DNA of 64,000 nt from Loxodes magnus (Eukaryota > Ciliophora > Karyorelictea > Loxodida > Loxodidae). A program made the position numbers and the translations under genes. The stretch is taken from the NCBI GenBank assembly GCA_946699065.1, contig CAMPDV010000095.1, positions 767,712-831,711 of the forward strand, written 5' to 3'. Shown here one piece after another: positions 39,220-54,069 of this stretch. Position 1 is the stretch's first letter; every line of letters begins with the position of its first letter. Under the pieces are notes generated by a model. It worked only from the letters and a program-made list of their open reading frames with translations, was not told the DNA's origin and made no database searches.

Positions 39220-42200
39220 ATGTCAAGCTAAGGAGACATCTAGCAAGCATTCTTTTAAATTTCCGTTAACTTTGCTTGTTTTCCATGCTTTCATAGCAAG
39301 TTTAGGAGGATAAATATATCTCTAAAAGCAAGGAGGCAGCTACCCTCCTAGCTTATTTCAGCAAAACTTAATATTTGCTTTGCAATAAGTCTGAGAAGAT
39401 TCGGAATCTTAGTAATGAACGGAGAGCATTATATTTAAACAGGATCATCTGGAGCTGTCTAAACAGGAGTATGTCCGATTAATTGATGAGAATTTTGTAA
39501 CAGGTGCTGATGAAAATTACCCTTAATCATAATAAGAAATTACTTATAGGAATCCTTTAAGATATGCTGAAACATGGTCTTATATCATAGGGAAAAAAAT
39601 ACTATACAGAAGATAACGAAAACCTAGACAAATGTTCAAAAGAAAGAGGATAAAATACAGCGATCATGTTTATTATCCTTACGTCACCAATTGGGAAAAA
39701 TTACAATTCGCCCTCTATATTGCAGCGAAATAGAAGAAATAATGTAGAAAACTTAAACTTTAATTAAAAAGAAGGATTGTGTAAAGCAAGGTATTGAAAA
39801 GCCAATTTTCTACGTTTTAAATCCTTATATAGTCTTCGAAGTAAAGCATTACCTGACATTCTAAGATATTATTTTAGCGGATTAAAGCTAATTCTATCTT
39901 CTTGCGATAATGAGCATTGCTCATATTGCAAAACAGGAAATGAAGCAAGCACATAGCAGTCTTCAAATTGCTAATATTATGACTAAAAGGAATGTGCTGA
40001 AGGGTGCAAAGAAAAGTGGCTTGGAGAATGGAATATGTGATGAGAAAGCTTGAATTTTGCATGCGATTATGATAAATATGACTGCTGCTAGTGCGATAAT
40101 ATAGTCCCTGAAAATTGTGATATAAATTGCTTTAATTTAGAATGTGGATATAACAAATTTTCTTGCTGTTAAAATTGCAGCTACAATTTAATTACTAACT
40201 ACATATGTGACCCCGAATGCAACACAGAAAAATGTAAATATGATGATGGAAAATGCAGAAATCCTAACGAAGAAAACAATAACGAAGAAAACAATAACGA
40301 AGAAAACAATCACGAAGAAAACAATAACGAAGAAAGCAACAATTAATAAAATGAGACTTCAAATAATGAAACTTCTAATAATGAGACTTCAAATAATGAT
40401 ACTTCTAGTAGTGAAACTTAATAAAATACGTCTTAATATGGGAATTAATAAAATATCCCTAGCAAAGTTATTTTATTAAGATAGAGGCTTCTATATATGA
40501 ATTTTAAAACGGATTAGGATTTACTTTATGATAATGTTGATAAAGAAAATTAGAACTGATAGTCATTTTTAAACTTTGTCGACAATTACTGCGCTTAATG
40601 ATGCAATTCCTAAACTTTATAGAATAAAACGTGTGATTCTCAGTGTTATTTATTATAATGCTAAAACTAGAATAATAATTGTGAGGATTGCCTTAGAAGT
40701 GAATGCTAAATTGATAAGTTAGGAAATAATTAGTGTGACTTAGAATGCAACAATCATTTTTGTGATTACGATTAAGGAGATTGCTAAAGGACTACTATAT
40801 AGAATGACTATAACAATTACTACTATTCAAGCAATGATTACTACTACTCGAGCAATGATTATTACGATTCCTAATAGTTATTATAATGGAGCTAGTAATG
40901 ATTCTATAATAATGATTATTATGGTAATAACGATTAAGGATCTAGTCCAGGATAAAGTGCTGTGTTATGACTGTGATATTTACAATATGATAAACAACAG
41001 TATATGCAACTATGAGTGCGTTAGATATTGGGATTCATATTACGCTTCATTAGAAATTATCTGAGATTGTCAGTAATGCTTCAACTAAACTGAATGTAAA
41101 GTAAGCGAAAATAGTTTGGGAGATGGAAAGTGCGATATTAAATGTTACTATACAGAGTGTGATAATGATGGCAATGATTGTATTTAACAATGTATGAATA
41201 GCTTGGCTTCATTTTATAGTAATATAGAGTATTGAAAGGAACAAACTTTATAGTTATAGAGTTGCACAACTGAAAAAAACGAAAATTCGATATGTAATTT
41301 TGAATGTAATACTTAAGAATGCAATTATGATGGAGGAGTATGCACAAAGAAATGTGAATAAAAAGGATGTAGTTATAATAATTTCAATAATCATAAGTGT
41401 GACTTGGAATGCGTTTGGTTAGAATGTTTCGAAGAAGCAAATGATTGCCAAAGTTGCCTTGAAAATGGTTGCTTATGACACCAATATTGGTGATGGCATT
41501 TGTCAACTTTAATGTTATCATGAAGACTGCTTTTTTGACAAAGGAGATTGCGATTAATGCCTAAAAACTGATTGTAAAATCGAAAATTTAGCAAATGGAA
41601 AATGTGACTTAAATTGCTACAGTTCCTAATGCTTCAATGATGGAGGTGACTGTGATGAATGCATAATAAAGGATGTGATTTAAAATACTTAAAGATAATC
41701 TATGTACTCCATCTTGCTGATATTCAGTTTGTAATTGAGATAATCAATAGTGCAATTAGTGTAGCACAAAATGTACTAAGATTCTTACTTTTTAAATTAA
41801 GTATGCAATGCAGAATGCCTAAGTAATGAATGCGCTTTCGATAATAAAATGTGTGATAATTGCATTTCAGAAACTAAATGCACAATTAGATGCTTTTAAA
41901 TTCCTATTGTGATTATGATTAATGCAATAAATTAACTATGTAATTATGATTCAGGAACTTGCTAGTATGTTAAAATTTAGGCTGCTAGATATCATTATTA
42001 CAAAATAATGAGTGTGATAAAGTTTGCTTTGCAGAAGTTTGTAATTGAGATTATGGAAAATGTGATGCGTGCAAAATCTACAGGATGCTAAATTTTCTGA
42101 TTAGGAGATGGTGAATGTGATTCGGAATGCAATAATGAAATATGCAAATATGATTAATATGATTGTATCCTCCAAGTTAATAAAGCTGCTATGATTCTGT

Positions 42201-45200
42201 GTTGCCCCTAAGCCATGGACTTAGTTAGGAAATAGTATTTGCGATGTATAATGTAATACATAATAATGTGAAAACGATAAAGGAGATTGTGACAAAACAG
42301 AATCATGAAGATTAGAGTGCGTAGAGAAAACAAGCTGTTAAGAAATAAAAATATCTTGGAGATGGAACTTGTGATGATTTTTGCTATAATGAAATTTGCC
42401 ATTATGATGATGGAGATTGTGATTATTTAAGTAATATTACCAAATGCTAACGCTTTACATCATGTTCCAATCCAACCTTTATGTTAGAAAATGGATAATG
42501 CGATTTAGACTGTAATAATAAAGATTGCTAATATGATAATGGTGATTGCCAATAGCTATGCTAAATATAATACGGTTGTACTTCTGAATTACTAAATAAC
42601 AATAAATGTGATGCAGCATGTGATAATGAAGAATGTGCAAATGATTTCAATATGTGCAAAATGTACTAATAATGAAGAATAAGAAGAAAAATGCTCAAAT
42701 GTTGCCACAGATTCCAAGAAAGCTTCAAGTATCTGCGATTTAGAATGTGATTTAGAATCATGTGAATATGAAAATAATTGAAGATGCTTTATCGAAGATA
42801 GAGAAGCAATCAATTTTGGCTGCTCAAATACTTAAGGAAGATCACTATTTGTAATTGGAGATTCTGATGATTATTATCACATGTCAATTAGTAGAGATCC
42901 TGAAGGCAAAGTCAGCTTCGAAAGATAATAATTTTGTACATAGTATAAAGGTGCAGGTCCTAATTATTAGTATTCTTCAGAAAAACAAAAACATGATTAT
43001 AGGAGGCAAGTAACCTTAACCAGCATTTTTAAATTTAATAAACGTAACATTTGAGCACTTCAATAATTAGTGGTTCTCACTTATTAGGTTTGATCACCTA
43101 TGTGCAAATTCGTAGATTTATGTTGAAAACGTAGCTTTTAAGGATATATCTACAAGAAGTGCAATAATATCTTCATATCTAGATGAGTCGAAGTTTAAGA
43201 TGGTGTAGGAAGTACTTCAGTTTGCCACTGGAAAGGGCATCCAGTATATGGAAATATAAAGATGAAGAATATTATTGTATAAGATATAAATACGAGACCT
43301 GAATAATTAAATGGAATATTTTTAGACGCATATTGTCTAAAGTAGGTATAAATATCAAATCTTACTGCATAGAATATTTTTAGCTAAAATAGCTATGGAT
43401 CTCTAAGAATTGAAAATGTGCAGGATTTCACGATTTCAAATTCAAAATTTGAAAAAAACATGGCAATCAATGGTAATGGGGCAGCTATATATATAAAAAA
43501 TCCAGTCTTAGAGTTTAAAAACTTTTCACTGGAAAATCCAGGTCTTTATTATAGTACTTCAAAAGGAATGTGACTAAATAAGCAAACTGGCAAAGCCCTA
43601 AAATGAATTTTTCTTGAGTTGAAACAATCCAAAATACTACTAAATTATAAATTCTCTTTTCCAATATAACATCTGCTAAGCATAATGGAAATGCTATTTC
43701 TATTATCTCAAACAGCTTAATTTCTGCTTTCATTTAAATAAGAAATTGCCTTTTTACTAAAAATATTGGATCCAGCTTAACTGGAGGAGGAGCAATTTAT
43801 CTTGATAACACAGCCACTAATTATTAGAAATTACCCTCAGATTTAGGGGTTTTAATTTAGTAAAACGATTTTATTCAAAACTTTGCTGGAAGTGATGGGT
43901 TTGCTATTTTAGCTAGGAATATTTATAAAATCTTTATAGATAAAAAACAATTTTATAAGCAACACTTAGCATTCTAACGGACTTAACTATATATGAACTA
44001 CCTTAAATAATTCTTGAATCTATTTCAAAAGCAAAATGACTTGCTATATCTAGAAGACGGGTAAGGGCAAGCTACAGTTTCCTTATAGTTTTGCTTAACT
44101 ATTCAAGTATCTAATAACTATTTTAGCTTAATGAAGCTATTTAGAAATCAAGCAGTTTATATATTTAGGAGCCATCAAAAGTTTGTAACTTAACTAGCAA
44201 TATTTTTATAAAAAACAGTTGCTAATCTATGAAAGGATCTGCTGGAATTACAATAGAGGATGGAAGAGGAAACATGTCATAGATCTTAATTTCCTCTTCA
44301 ACTTTTACTGAAAATTACTTAATAAGTTCAAAGGGATTAGGAGCAGCTATTTATTTCGACGCTAAAGGATAGAACAGATAAGTTTACATAGCAGACTGTG
44401 TTTTTAAGAAAAATATGGCTTAAAGAGATGGAGGAGCAATAGGAGTAAAAGTTTCATTTTTATCAATAAAAAATAGTTTATTTGAAGAAAACAGAGCTGG
44501 AGGAAGGGGGAGTGGCAATATATTTCTACTATTTTAGAGAATCCTAAAATAGCAATAAGGAGGCTTATTTATCAACTCTAGTATTTTCATATCAAATAAA
44601 GAATAAGAGTATGGGGTACAAGGAGGAGCTATTTACATAGATGGAGATCCTTATGTAGAAACTATAATTTAAGTTTAAAAGTGCTGGTTCGAAGATAACA
44701 TAGTTACTGAAGGGGGAGCTATATATATAGGCTAATTATCTTTAAAAAGCAGCTTTATTTATAACTGCACATTCAAATAAAATAAAGCTTAGTTCTAGGG
44801 AGGAGCGTTAAATCTTAACTATGTGATAGGATTATTTTAAATAGACGAATGCTACTTCGTTAGTAACGAAGCTGTTAACAAAGGCTCTTCAATTTTGAAT
44901 TCAATAGGATCTTCATTTCCTTTAAATGACTTAGATACCAAAAGAACTCTCTTAACTATATCAAAAAGCTCATTTCTAAATCATGAGAAGGGTTCTGCAA
45001 TTTATGACTAAACCAAAGAAATAAAAGTAACTACACAGTTTAAGATGCTAGACTTTACAAGCAACCTAATTCATTGTGTTAATCTAAAAGAAGCGATACT
45101 TTATGATTGAAAGTCATTATGGTTCTAAAATTAGGATACAGTAATCTAATCTGAGAACTCCCTAATATTCATTTAGTAATCTCAGTTCAAAAATAATGAA

Positions 45201-48200
45201 GCTTATGAAGGGGCTTGCTTCAATTTGAAAAACTCAATAATTGGTGCTAATGGAACCCTTTTCACTGAAAATAAAGCTTAAAATCTAGGTGGCGTGCTAT
45301 TTGCTTAAGAAAACTGCGAAGTTTAATTTTTAAGAACTAATTTTAGCAAAAATAAAGCTAAAGAAGGGTCAGCTATTTATATGCTCAAATCAGAAGGCAG
45401 AAGCTATATACAAGATTCGGTTTTTACTTTAAACCAGGCTTCATTCCGCTCTTTATTATCACTACAATACTCAAATATTTAAATTTAATCTTGCACATTT
45501 TAAAACAACTCGGCTAATGACGAAACATCGGGAATACTGGCAATTTATTCAGATGTTAATGTATCCTCAAGCACTTTTAAAAACATGATAGGAGTACAAG
45601 GAACAGCTATTTATATATAAAGCGGATCTACTGTAAATATCAAAGATTCCATTTTTACTTACTTATAAAGTCTAACTTCGGGAGCTGCAATCGAATCTTA
45701 GGAAAGTTCTGTTTAAATAACTAATTGCAGCTTCTAGTATTTATAAGCTTAATATAGTGCAGCAATTAGAGCTTTGAAGTCTACAGTAACTATTTAATAG
45801 ACTATTTTTAATAATATCAAAACACTTGAAAATCCTTCAGCAATCTACGTGTAAGATGGCTAATTAAATATGATGAACATATAAACTAGCTAGACAAAGG
45901 AAGGGTGTATAAGTGTAGAAAATTCACCTGTATATATTGAAAGGTTAGCATGCAATAATAGTTAGGGCTAATCTGAAGGTTCATGCTTAAACATTCAAGA
46001 AGCGAGTTCATTAATTCTTAAAAAATTAGATTTATAAAATTCTTAGTCATATAAGGGCTTTGGAGGATGTCTTTATATAGGCGGAGCAAACAAATTGGCT
46101 TAAAAATAGAGGTTCTTCATTGACAGTTCTAACTTTTAAAATTGTAGTGCAGTATCAGGCGGTGCTTTGTATATCAATCTTTATAATCTTACTCTTAAGA
46201 ATTCAAAATTTTAAAATAATATAGCATTTGGAAACTAAGCCTTTTAAGGGAATAATAAATAGCGCTTCCTATAGGATAAAGAAACTGGAAGAGGAGGAGC
46301 TATCTTTTTTGGATGCTCAGAGAAACCTTGCGATTTTCAACTAGAAGAAGTTTAATTTGAGCAAAATAAAGCTTATTAAGCTGGAGGAAGTTTTTACTAC
46401 ACTGAAAATGAACCTAAGTAAAGTAAAATATCTTTTAAAGATAATGTTGCAAACTATGGTTCAAATTTGGCTTCATATCCTATAGGAATGGTTTTACTTC
46501 CTAATAACTAAACTTAAAGTATAAATACAAAGTACTTTAACTATAGCTTTGTATAGAAGCAAAATAAGCTTATTAAAACCTAATTTGTCTGAAGAAACTT
46601 ATTATAAGATAATATTGATCCTTTGCCTCCTTTAGAAGAAAAAGAAAAATATATGGATTTAGCTCCTGGGTAGTTTTTCAACGATTACTGGTATGTAGGA
46701 TTAATCGATAATTTTGGCCAGATCTTAACCCTTGATTAAACAAGTACAGCCACGCTAAAAGTTTCTGAAAGTAATAGTTAGAATGAAACTTCTGTTTCTG
46801 GAAAAATAGAAGTAAAGGCATTTAGAGGAATTTTCACTTTTACAGATTTTATCGTTAAAGGAACTCCAGGCTCAGAGGTCATTTTACAAATTTTTTTGCT
46901 CTAATATAGATTCAACTTAAGTTAATGAGGAGCTAAGTTATGCAGGCTAAACTTTGGATTTTTCTGTGAAGCTTAGAAAATGCATTTATGGTGAATAATT
47001 AGACTAAAGATTCATGCTTGATATGTGGATCTGAAAAAGACTTAAAAGGAAGAGCTAATAAATATTCCTTCGAAGCAGGTGCTAATTAATGTGACAAATG
47101 CGAAGAAAATACTTATTGCTATGGAATGGCACAAGTATATCCTCAAGAATATTATTGAAGACCATAATGAAATTCAACCTAAATTTTAGAATGCTGAAAT
47201 CCAGACGCATGCCTAGGCAGCGAACTATAAAAAGACCCGTTAGGGGAGTGTTGGGAAGATCAGGGTTATTACGAAAAATTATGCTCATAATGCAAAGATG
47301 GCTATGCAAACGTTGGGAATAATAAATGCTCCTTATGCCCAGATTAATAAATGAATGCTTTAAGATTGTGGGGAAATTTAGTGATTATAATAGCCTTCAA
47401 TGCCTTTATAGTTAAGTCAGCTATTAAATCAGCAGAATAGCCGTCAGAAATTCATAGTGTCTACTTAAAAATATTTACTAATTACTTGTAAATAATAACA
47501 TTAATTTAGACTTTTAGACTTTCATGGCCTGAAGCTATCATGAACATATTTAAACCTGCTCACACAGCTGAAAAAGTTCCTTAGTAGTTCATGTCCTTTG
47601 ACTGCTATGTAAAAGATAATTTAGAGATAGAGCCTTATTATTTCAAGCTACTCTTGTACTCAGTTTTACCTCCTATTTGTGTAGTAAGTAGTGTTGTTTT
47701 CTTTATTATTCTGGGAATCTTTAAAGGAAGAGTAAAAAAGTATCTTTTTTCCTATAATATGACTTCAATAGTAGTGTTGCTATTTCTATTCCATCCTGAT
47801 ATTATTACAATCACTACCTCAGCTTTTTCCTGCATTCAGCTAGAAGATGAACTATATTTAGTTATGGACGTGAAAATTAAGTGCTATGAAAGAGAGCACT
47901 TATATTACGCTCTTTTGATAGCTCTTCCTGCTATTATTTTATGAGCTATAGGAATTCCGCTCTTTGCAATCTTTTTGCTATATAAGCACAATAAAAAGCA
48001 GAGCTTATACAAAACTGAAACAATGAAGAAGCTTGGATTCCTATATTTAGGGTATAAGCCTAAGACCTATTATTGAGAAATGGTAATCACTTACAGGAAA
48101 ATTGCTATCATCTTCATCTCAGTTTTTATGGTTTAACTCCAGACTTCAACTTAAGCTCTTGCAGCTCTGTTTGTAATGGGTGTTTCGTTTATATCTCATT

Positions 48201-49524
48201 GAACTTATTAACCCTATGATCCAAGTGAACTAGATGAATGCGAATTTAAATCTATCCTATGTGCTGGAATTACTCTTTACTGCGGACTTTATTATCTAAC
48301 TGAAAGTCTAAACGAGCTCTTTAGCTGGATATTTGTTGCCATAATTATAGCAGTTAACTCTTACTTTCTGAGATACTGAGCATTTAAGTACTTGATTTCC
48401 TTAAAATCGTATATAGAAAATATGAATCTTGAAGAGAAACTAAGGAAAATCTGGAGCATCATAAAACGTAAGAAATATTAAGAAGACATTAAGCTTCCAG
48501 AAGAAAGCATTAATGTCCTGATAGAGATGAACCTTAAGAAGTTTACAGCCAAGAGTTACCCTTAATTTATGCTATAAGTAGAAAAAATAATTCATAGAAG
48601 GTTATAAAAGCAAGGCAAAGTATACAACCAACTCTAATAAGAAGAAAAAGAATTTATCATTAAAGACTTAGCTGATAAATATAAAATCGATCCTGTTAAA
48701 ATAAGATCATTCTTAGTATTCTAGCAAGAAAATGCGCCTTTCTAGTAAGAAATTACTATCGGAAGTGGAGAAATAAAAGAAACTTAGTCTCCTATTTCTA
48801 GTTAAGAATAAAAATAGAATTAAGACGAAAAATAATAAGATTAAGACAAAATGTAGACGCCTCGTTCTAATAGAATCAAATAGCATTACTAGAGTATTGG
48901 GGATTATGAAGATAATGAAATTTTAGAGAGCAGTCATTTATTATCAGAAGACTAGAATTAAGTAAATGATAGTTCTGAAACAGTACAATCAAATGCCTTA
49001 TGCATCAAAAATATGTTTTAGAATAAATAACAAATTTCTAAAAATTAGAAAGAAGAATGCAATTCCAGCAATTACTCTATAATTTAAGGCAATTAGCCAG
49101 AAGAAAGCAGTAAGTAATAGACTTCTTCTGATACAAGTTAAAATATAAATGCAATGCAATAAGATAAATCATTGAAGGAAAGCAGACTCTCAAAAAATTT
49201 TGTCCAGTTTAGAGAAAATACAAGAAGGGAGGGAGAAAGCATTTACTAAAGTATGAATTTAAGGTATTTTAAATAATATAGTAATAACTTCCAGGATTAA
49301 AGCAACAATAAGGAGGAAACAAGTGAAAAAAAGAACTTACAAAACGATTTAAAAAACTAAGAATCTTAACCTACAAATGAATAGAAATCTTTTTCCTTTG
49401 ACCAAAAGAAAATAAGCAATTAATAGCTGAGTAATTTTTTATTGTAGGAGATAAAAGTTTTGATTAAGTCAATAATAGCAGAAATGATAAAAGTAATGGG
49501 AAGATAGCTAAAGAATTTGAATGA
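39220..49524 (+). pseudogene. Giant membrane protein, unit 3 (many indels as given)
   Basis: Start codon, intron (49431-49447) and TGA stop (49522) are preserved, but the first 5.3 kb carry dozens of 1-nt gains and losses. Examples are an added C near 39263, lost bases near 39404 and 39476, an added A near 39595, altered spacing near 40027-40050, and added or lost bases throughout the LNR block. The remainder is nearly clean apart from extra T residues near 46890 and 46998. As written no full-length product is possible. The pattern, indels in or beside homopolymers with few substitutions, points to uncorrected sequencing rather than a true pseudogene. Confidence 0.55.
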
Positions 49525-49532
49525 ACTCTTCT

Positions 49533-51616
49533 ATGAATAAATTAAATTTAAATATTCCATAGCTAAAATCTTAGTTTCTCAATTAAAAAGTCATATATAG
49601 TTACTATCTAACTATTTAAAGACTTTTATTAGCATTTCTTTAAAATATCTAGCTGCTTAACTCATAAATCTAGAAATAGCTTCTATATAAAATCCAATTT
49701 AATATGGTTAGATGTATTATTACGTATTAGCTTTAAAGGAAATAAAGAGATAATTGAATCACTAGTTATGTAGATCTTAAAGCTATAAATAAATATAGTT
49801 AAATTAAATAAAGAAGAGCTCAGTTAAAGAATAACTCTTATTTAAATATTACCATTTGGCTATATAACTATTCAATTTAAAGAATAGCTATACTTAGTTA
49901 AACTTAAACTGGCTTAAAGAAATATTAATAATAGCTTCTATTAAATATTGCTTAAAAGAAAGCTAATTAGAAAGCTATATAATAGGTATCTAGTCACTCT
50001 CTTATATCATTAATTGAAATACTTTGTAATATCTTTTACTAAGAAATTTAAGTTCCTTTGCTTATATAATTCGAAGCAAATAGCATAATAAATAAATGAT
50101 CCTCAAGCTTTGGTTATATGAAAATCTAATATAGTTAATGCAATCAAAATAATTTAGTTATATATTAATAAAATAGATTACCAGCATGTTCTTTAGAAAA
50201 CTACCTTAAAGAAGTTTAAGGATAATTTAATTTGGCTAAAGAAAACTTCACTGCTATAAGGAGAAATTTAGGTATTATTTATGAAAAATACCTATAGAAA
50301 ATGGTATTGCCAAATATATGAAAATATATAGAAGAAAGTTATAATGAATATTGATCAGTTTAATTTCTCATTATTTAAGTTTACCTTTCACTAAAATTAA
50401 ATTCTAAAATGAAGTTAAATATTTATTTTGGTTTAACATTGTAAATTTAAGTTATTCTTTAGGAAATTATCTTAAGTTCACTAGTTTTAAAATTACTTAA
50501 GATAAGAAAGTCACTAATTATGGAATGTCTAAATAAAGTAGCTAAGAAAGTTTCTTAAATATAAAAGCTATAAGCACTTTCTAATATTACAGCTTTATAT
50601 TCCATTGCTAATTTAAATATTTAAGATCATAAAGATTTTTTCGCTAACTCTTTAACTCAATTTTATATCAATAAAACTCTCAATTTTATCCTTTATTTAT
50701 CCTCTAATTTTCTTTTTAATTTCTTCAATTTTTTAAATATTTTTGCTCAATTAAGCAGTTTAAGGTTTTAAAGGCGATAAAGAAGCCTTTTACTAAAGTA
50801 AGAGTTTTCTAATAATTTTAAATAAACTATGTAATTATCTTCTTCTATGAAATATCTCCTTATAAAGATTAAAAACCGGTATTTAGTTACAATCGAGTAT
50901 TAAACAAAAATATACCTAAATTAAAGGCTTTTCTTAACTTGCTTGATCCCTAAATAAAAATAGAATATAAAGCTTAAGAAAGGTTTATTTAGAAATGATT
51001 AAGCAAAATGCTTATTATCATAGGGCTATCATATCCCTCTTCTTTCTTATTTCTATTAACAAGCTTCTAAATCGATGCTTTGTTACTTAAGCTTTCTATT
51101 TATTTAAGTTTCTTAAATTGCTTGGAATAAAAGAGTAATAGAAGAAAATATTTAAATCTCATAGTTTAGAAGGAAAAATAAAATATAAGTAAAGTAGATT
51201 TAAGTGTTCCCTATCTTTGAAAGCAGATAGTAAATAACTAGTTATATAAATAGATTTAATTGAGATATAACGCTTAATATATTTAATGAGCTAGCAAATA
51301 ATAAATCAATAGCTAAAACATTTATGCTTAATTGCAAAACATATAAGATATATACCTTAAGTTAGATATTCTAAAACCTTTACTGTCGCAACTAATATTT
51401 CATTTATCCTTTAAAAGATAAGATAATTGAGAACTAACACAAATACCAAGTTCATTAATTCCATAAACAACTTAATTTTTAAATCCAAATAGAAAATAAC
51501 AATTAGAGAATAATTATTTGCGATAAGCTTCAATAATAAAAACTAATTTTATCAACCTTAAAGCAACAGAAATTAAAGAAGAATCTAGATAGAAGCAAGA
51601 AAGAAGCAAGTGCTAA
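49533..51616 (+). CDS. Helical-repeat protein, unit 3
   Basis: Same as the unit 1 and 2 copies apart from a C-to-G substitution near 50357. Candidate introns fall at 49574-49590, 49714-49730, 50758-50773 and 51189-51204. Confidence 0.55.
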
Positions 51617-51622
51617 TTTTAT

Positions 51623-53088
51623 TTATTCCTTAATAACAATAAAAATATTTTAAGAATATTTACCATTTTATTAGGCATTAGCCACACTTCCACAATTTCT
51701 AAAAGCTTAATTTCTATAATTAATTTCGCTACAAAACTGCTTTATCTATATAAAAGCTTACAGTTTCTAAATTTGGCGTATAAAATTCTATTCTCTTAAC
51801 CCAGTCATTTTCTTTCGCAACTTAAAGGTTTAAAAAGTCTAATGCTGCTTGGAAATAAATTACTGAGCAAGCTTTAGGGTCTATCTTAAATTCAGAAGTA
51901 TTGATAATTTAAATTTTAAGCTTATTTAGGCAAAGACTATAGGCATGATTTTAAACTTCCATCAAAGCATCACAGAGTTGCTAAAACAGCTCAGATTAAT
52001 CATTATATGATTTAACTAAAATTATCCAAACTTCTTTATCCTTTTTCTTATTCCAAATTTTCTCTTTTAGCTTGATAAAATTAGGAATTTAAGGTTACTC
52101 TATTAATAATTCAATGAAGCTTTAGTTTTAAGGAGCTAATTTTTAGAATAGATCACTGCTTTGAAATGATTAAGTATCTAGAACATAGACTAAATTATCA
52201 TCTTCTACATTAGTCAAATAAATAATGCAATTTTTATATAATAACTAAGTATTTTACTATTAGCTTGTTATTTAGCTATTTTATAAGGATTATTAGTTCA
52301 CTTAATTTACTTTTTCCTCTTCTTAGTTACTCTCAATAGTTTGAATGCTAGTCTATTTTTGAATTTTTTACACTTAGGAATTTTTTTAAGACTTAGACTA
52401 ATTGCTCGCTTAAGTTTCGACTAATTAGGATTTTAATTAGTTTTCAATAATTTGAAAGTTCTCGAAATAAGTTGTAAAAGGTATTATCTGAATAAAAATT
52501 TACTTGATCTTCTTCAAATAGCACTATTCTTATTTCCTTTAAAGTATTCTATATTTAGCTTTCTTGTACTAAGTTCTGATAATCTTAAATCGAATTAAAT
52601 GCACATTGAATACAAACATCTAATGGAATATTGTAAACGCCAGATGAAATAGGAGGAATACTGACGCTTTCACATTTCAATTCGTTAGCTTATTTTAGAG
52701 TATTGAAGAATGCATCTTTTAATTTTTAAGTAGTACCTTTGTTACTGTTATGCGAAGAGCTTAAATAAGGTCCTACAGCATGTATTATATACTTAATTCC
52801 TTTTCTTCGTAAATTTCCAGATGATGTGAAAGTTACTTCCCCATCTTCTAGCTGATTATTCTTTAGTTTTTTTAATTTATCTTGGCATTCCTTTTCAATA
52901 GATTATCCTGCTTTTTCCCTAATAGCTCCGGCCACTCCAGATCCAAATCATAATCTGGTATTAGCAGCATTAGTAATTGCATCGATATTGGCTTCATTTG
53001 TAATATCTCCATAAACAATCTTGATTACTAAATTTTAAAGGAGCTAGCATTGGAACATGATGATATTTTCCTAGATTTAAGACTTCAT
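51623..53088 (-). CDS. Macro-domain protein, unit 3
   Basis: No difference seen from the other two copies. Introns at 52488-52503 and 51746-51761. Confidence 0.75.
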
Positions 53089-54069
53089 GATATTATATTG
53101 ATTTATTTTAATTATGAATAGATATGCTATTATTGCTAGTAGTTATTATACTATTTTATTTTAGAAATTAATTATTTATGTTTAGTATAACTTTAATTGT
53201 TTATTCCTTTATCCCTTCAACTAATATTAAGCTTTATATCATAATTTCCTTTTAGTTTTATTCGTATAAATTGTATTGTTAATTAAGATTAGGCTATTAA
53301 ACTACTTAATTGATTAATAAATTTAAAGCTATAACTGATTAAGCAAAGCTTATTTAGCTTATTAATTAGTAATAAGTATAAATCAATTTAGCTCTTATAT
53401 TATATGCTTTAACCTAATTAAAATGTATACTTTTACATTTAGAGTATGGATAAATAGGAAAGGTATTCTATTATTCTTATTATCTTTAATTTATTGGTTA
53501 AATAATAACTCTCACTATAATTGTTCTTAAGCTTAGTAACTATTAAACTAATATGAGTTATTGTTTTTTATTCTTTTACTAAATTATTATTAAATAAAGG
53601 AAAATAATCTACTACATAAATCAACTTATTTACTATACTCTCTAGCATTTATTTATAACTATCTTATTAAATAAATATCCTTTATTTCTATGTTTATACT
53701 CTAGAAATAAAGAAGATTATATAGTTCTTAGTTTATATTACATGGAACTTATATACATTTCTATTTATTAATATAATAACTTAGATTTGTTAAATTGCAT
53801 CATTTAGCTTTAAGAGGTTTAATAGCTAGATGCTTTAGTTAGTTATTTAACTTCATTCTCTACTCTCCTACTTGTTTCCTTCTAAGAATACTTAATTGAA
53901 TTACAACTATTCAATAATAACTTATTTGTATCTATTAATAACCTTTTATGCTTTTTAGATCATTAGTTATCTTAAATTTCTAATGTTTATATATCATAAT
54001 TATTTTTGCTACCATGAGAAGTTTTATGTAGAAATATAACCATATTAAGAGCCTTAATGATATAGCTAT

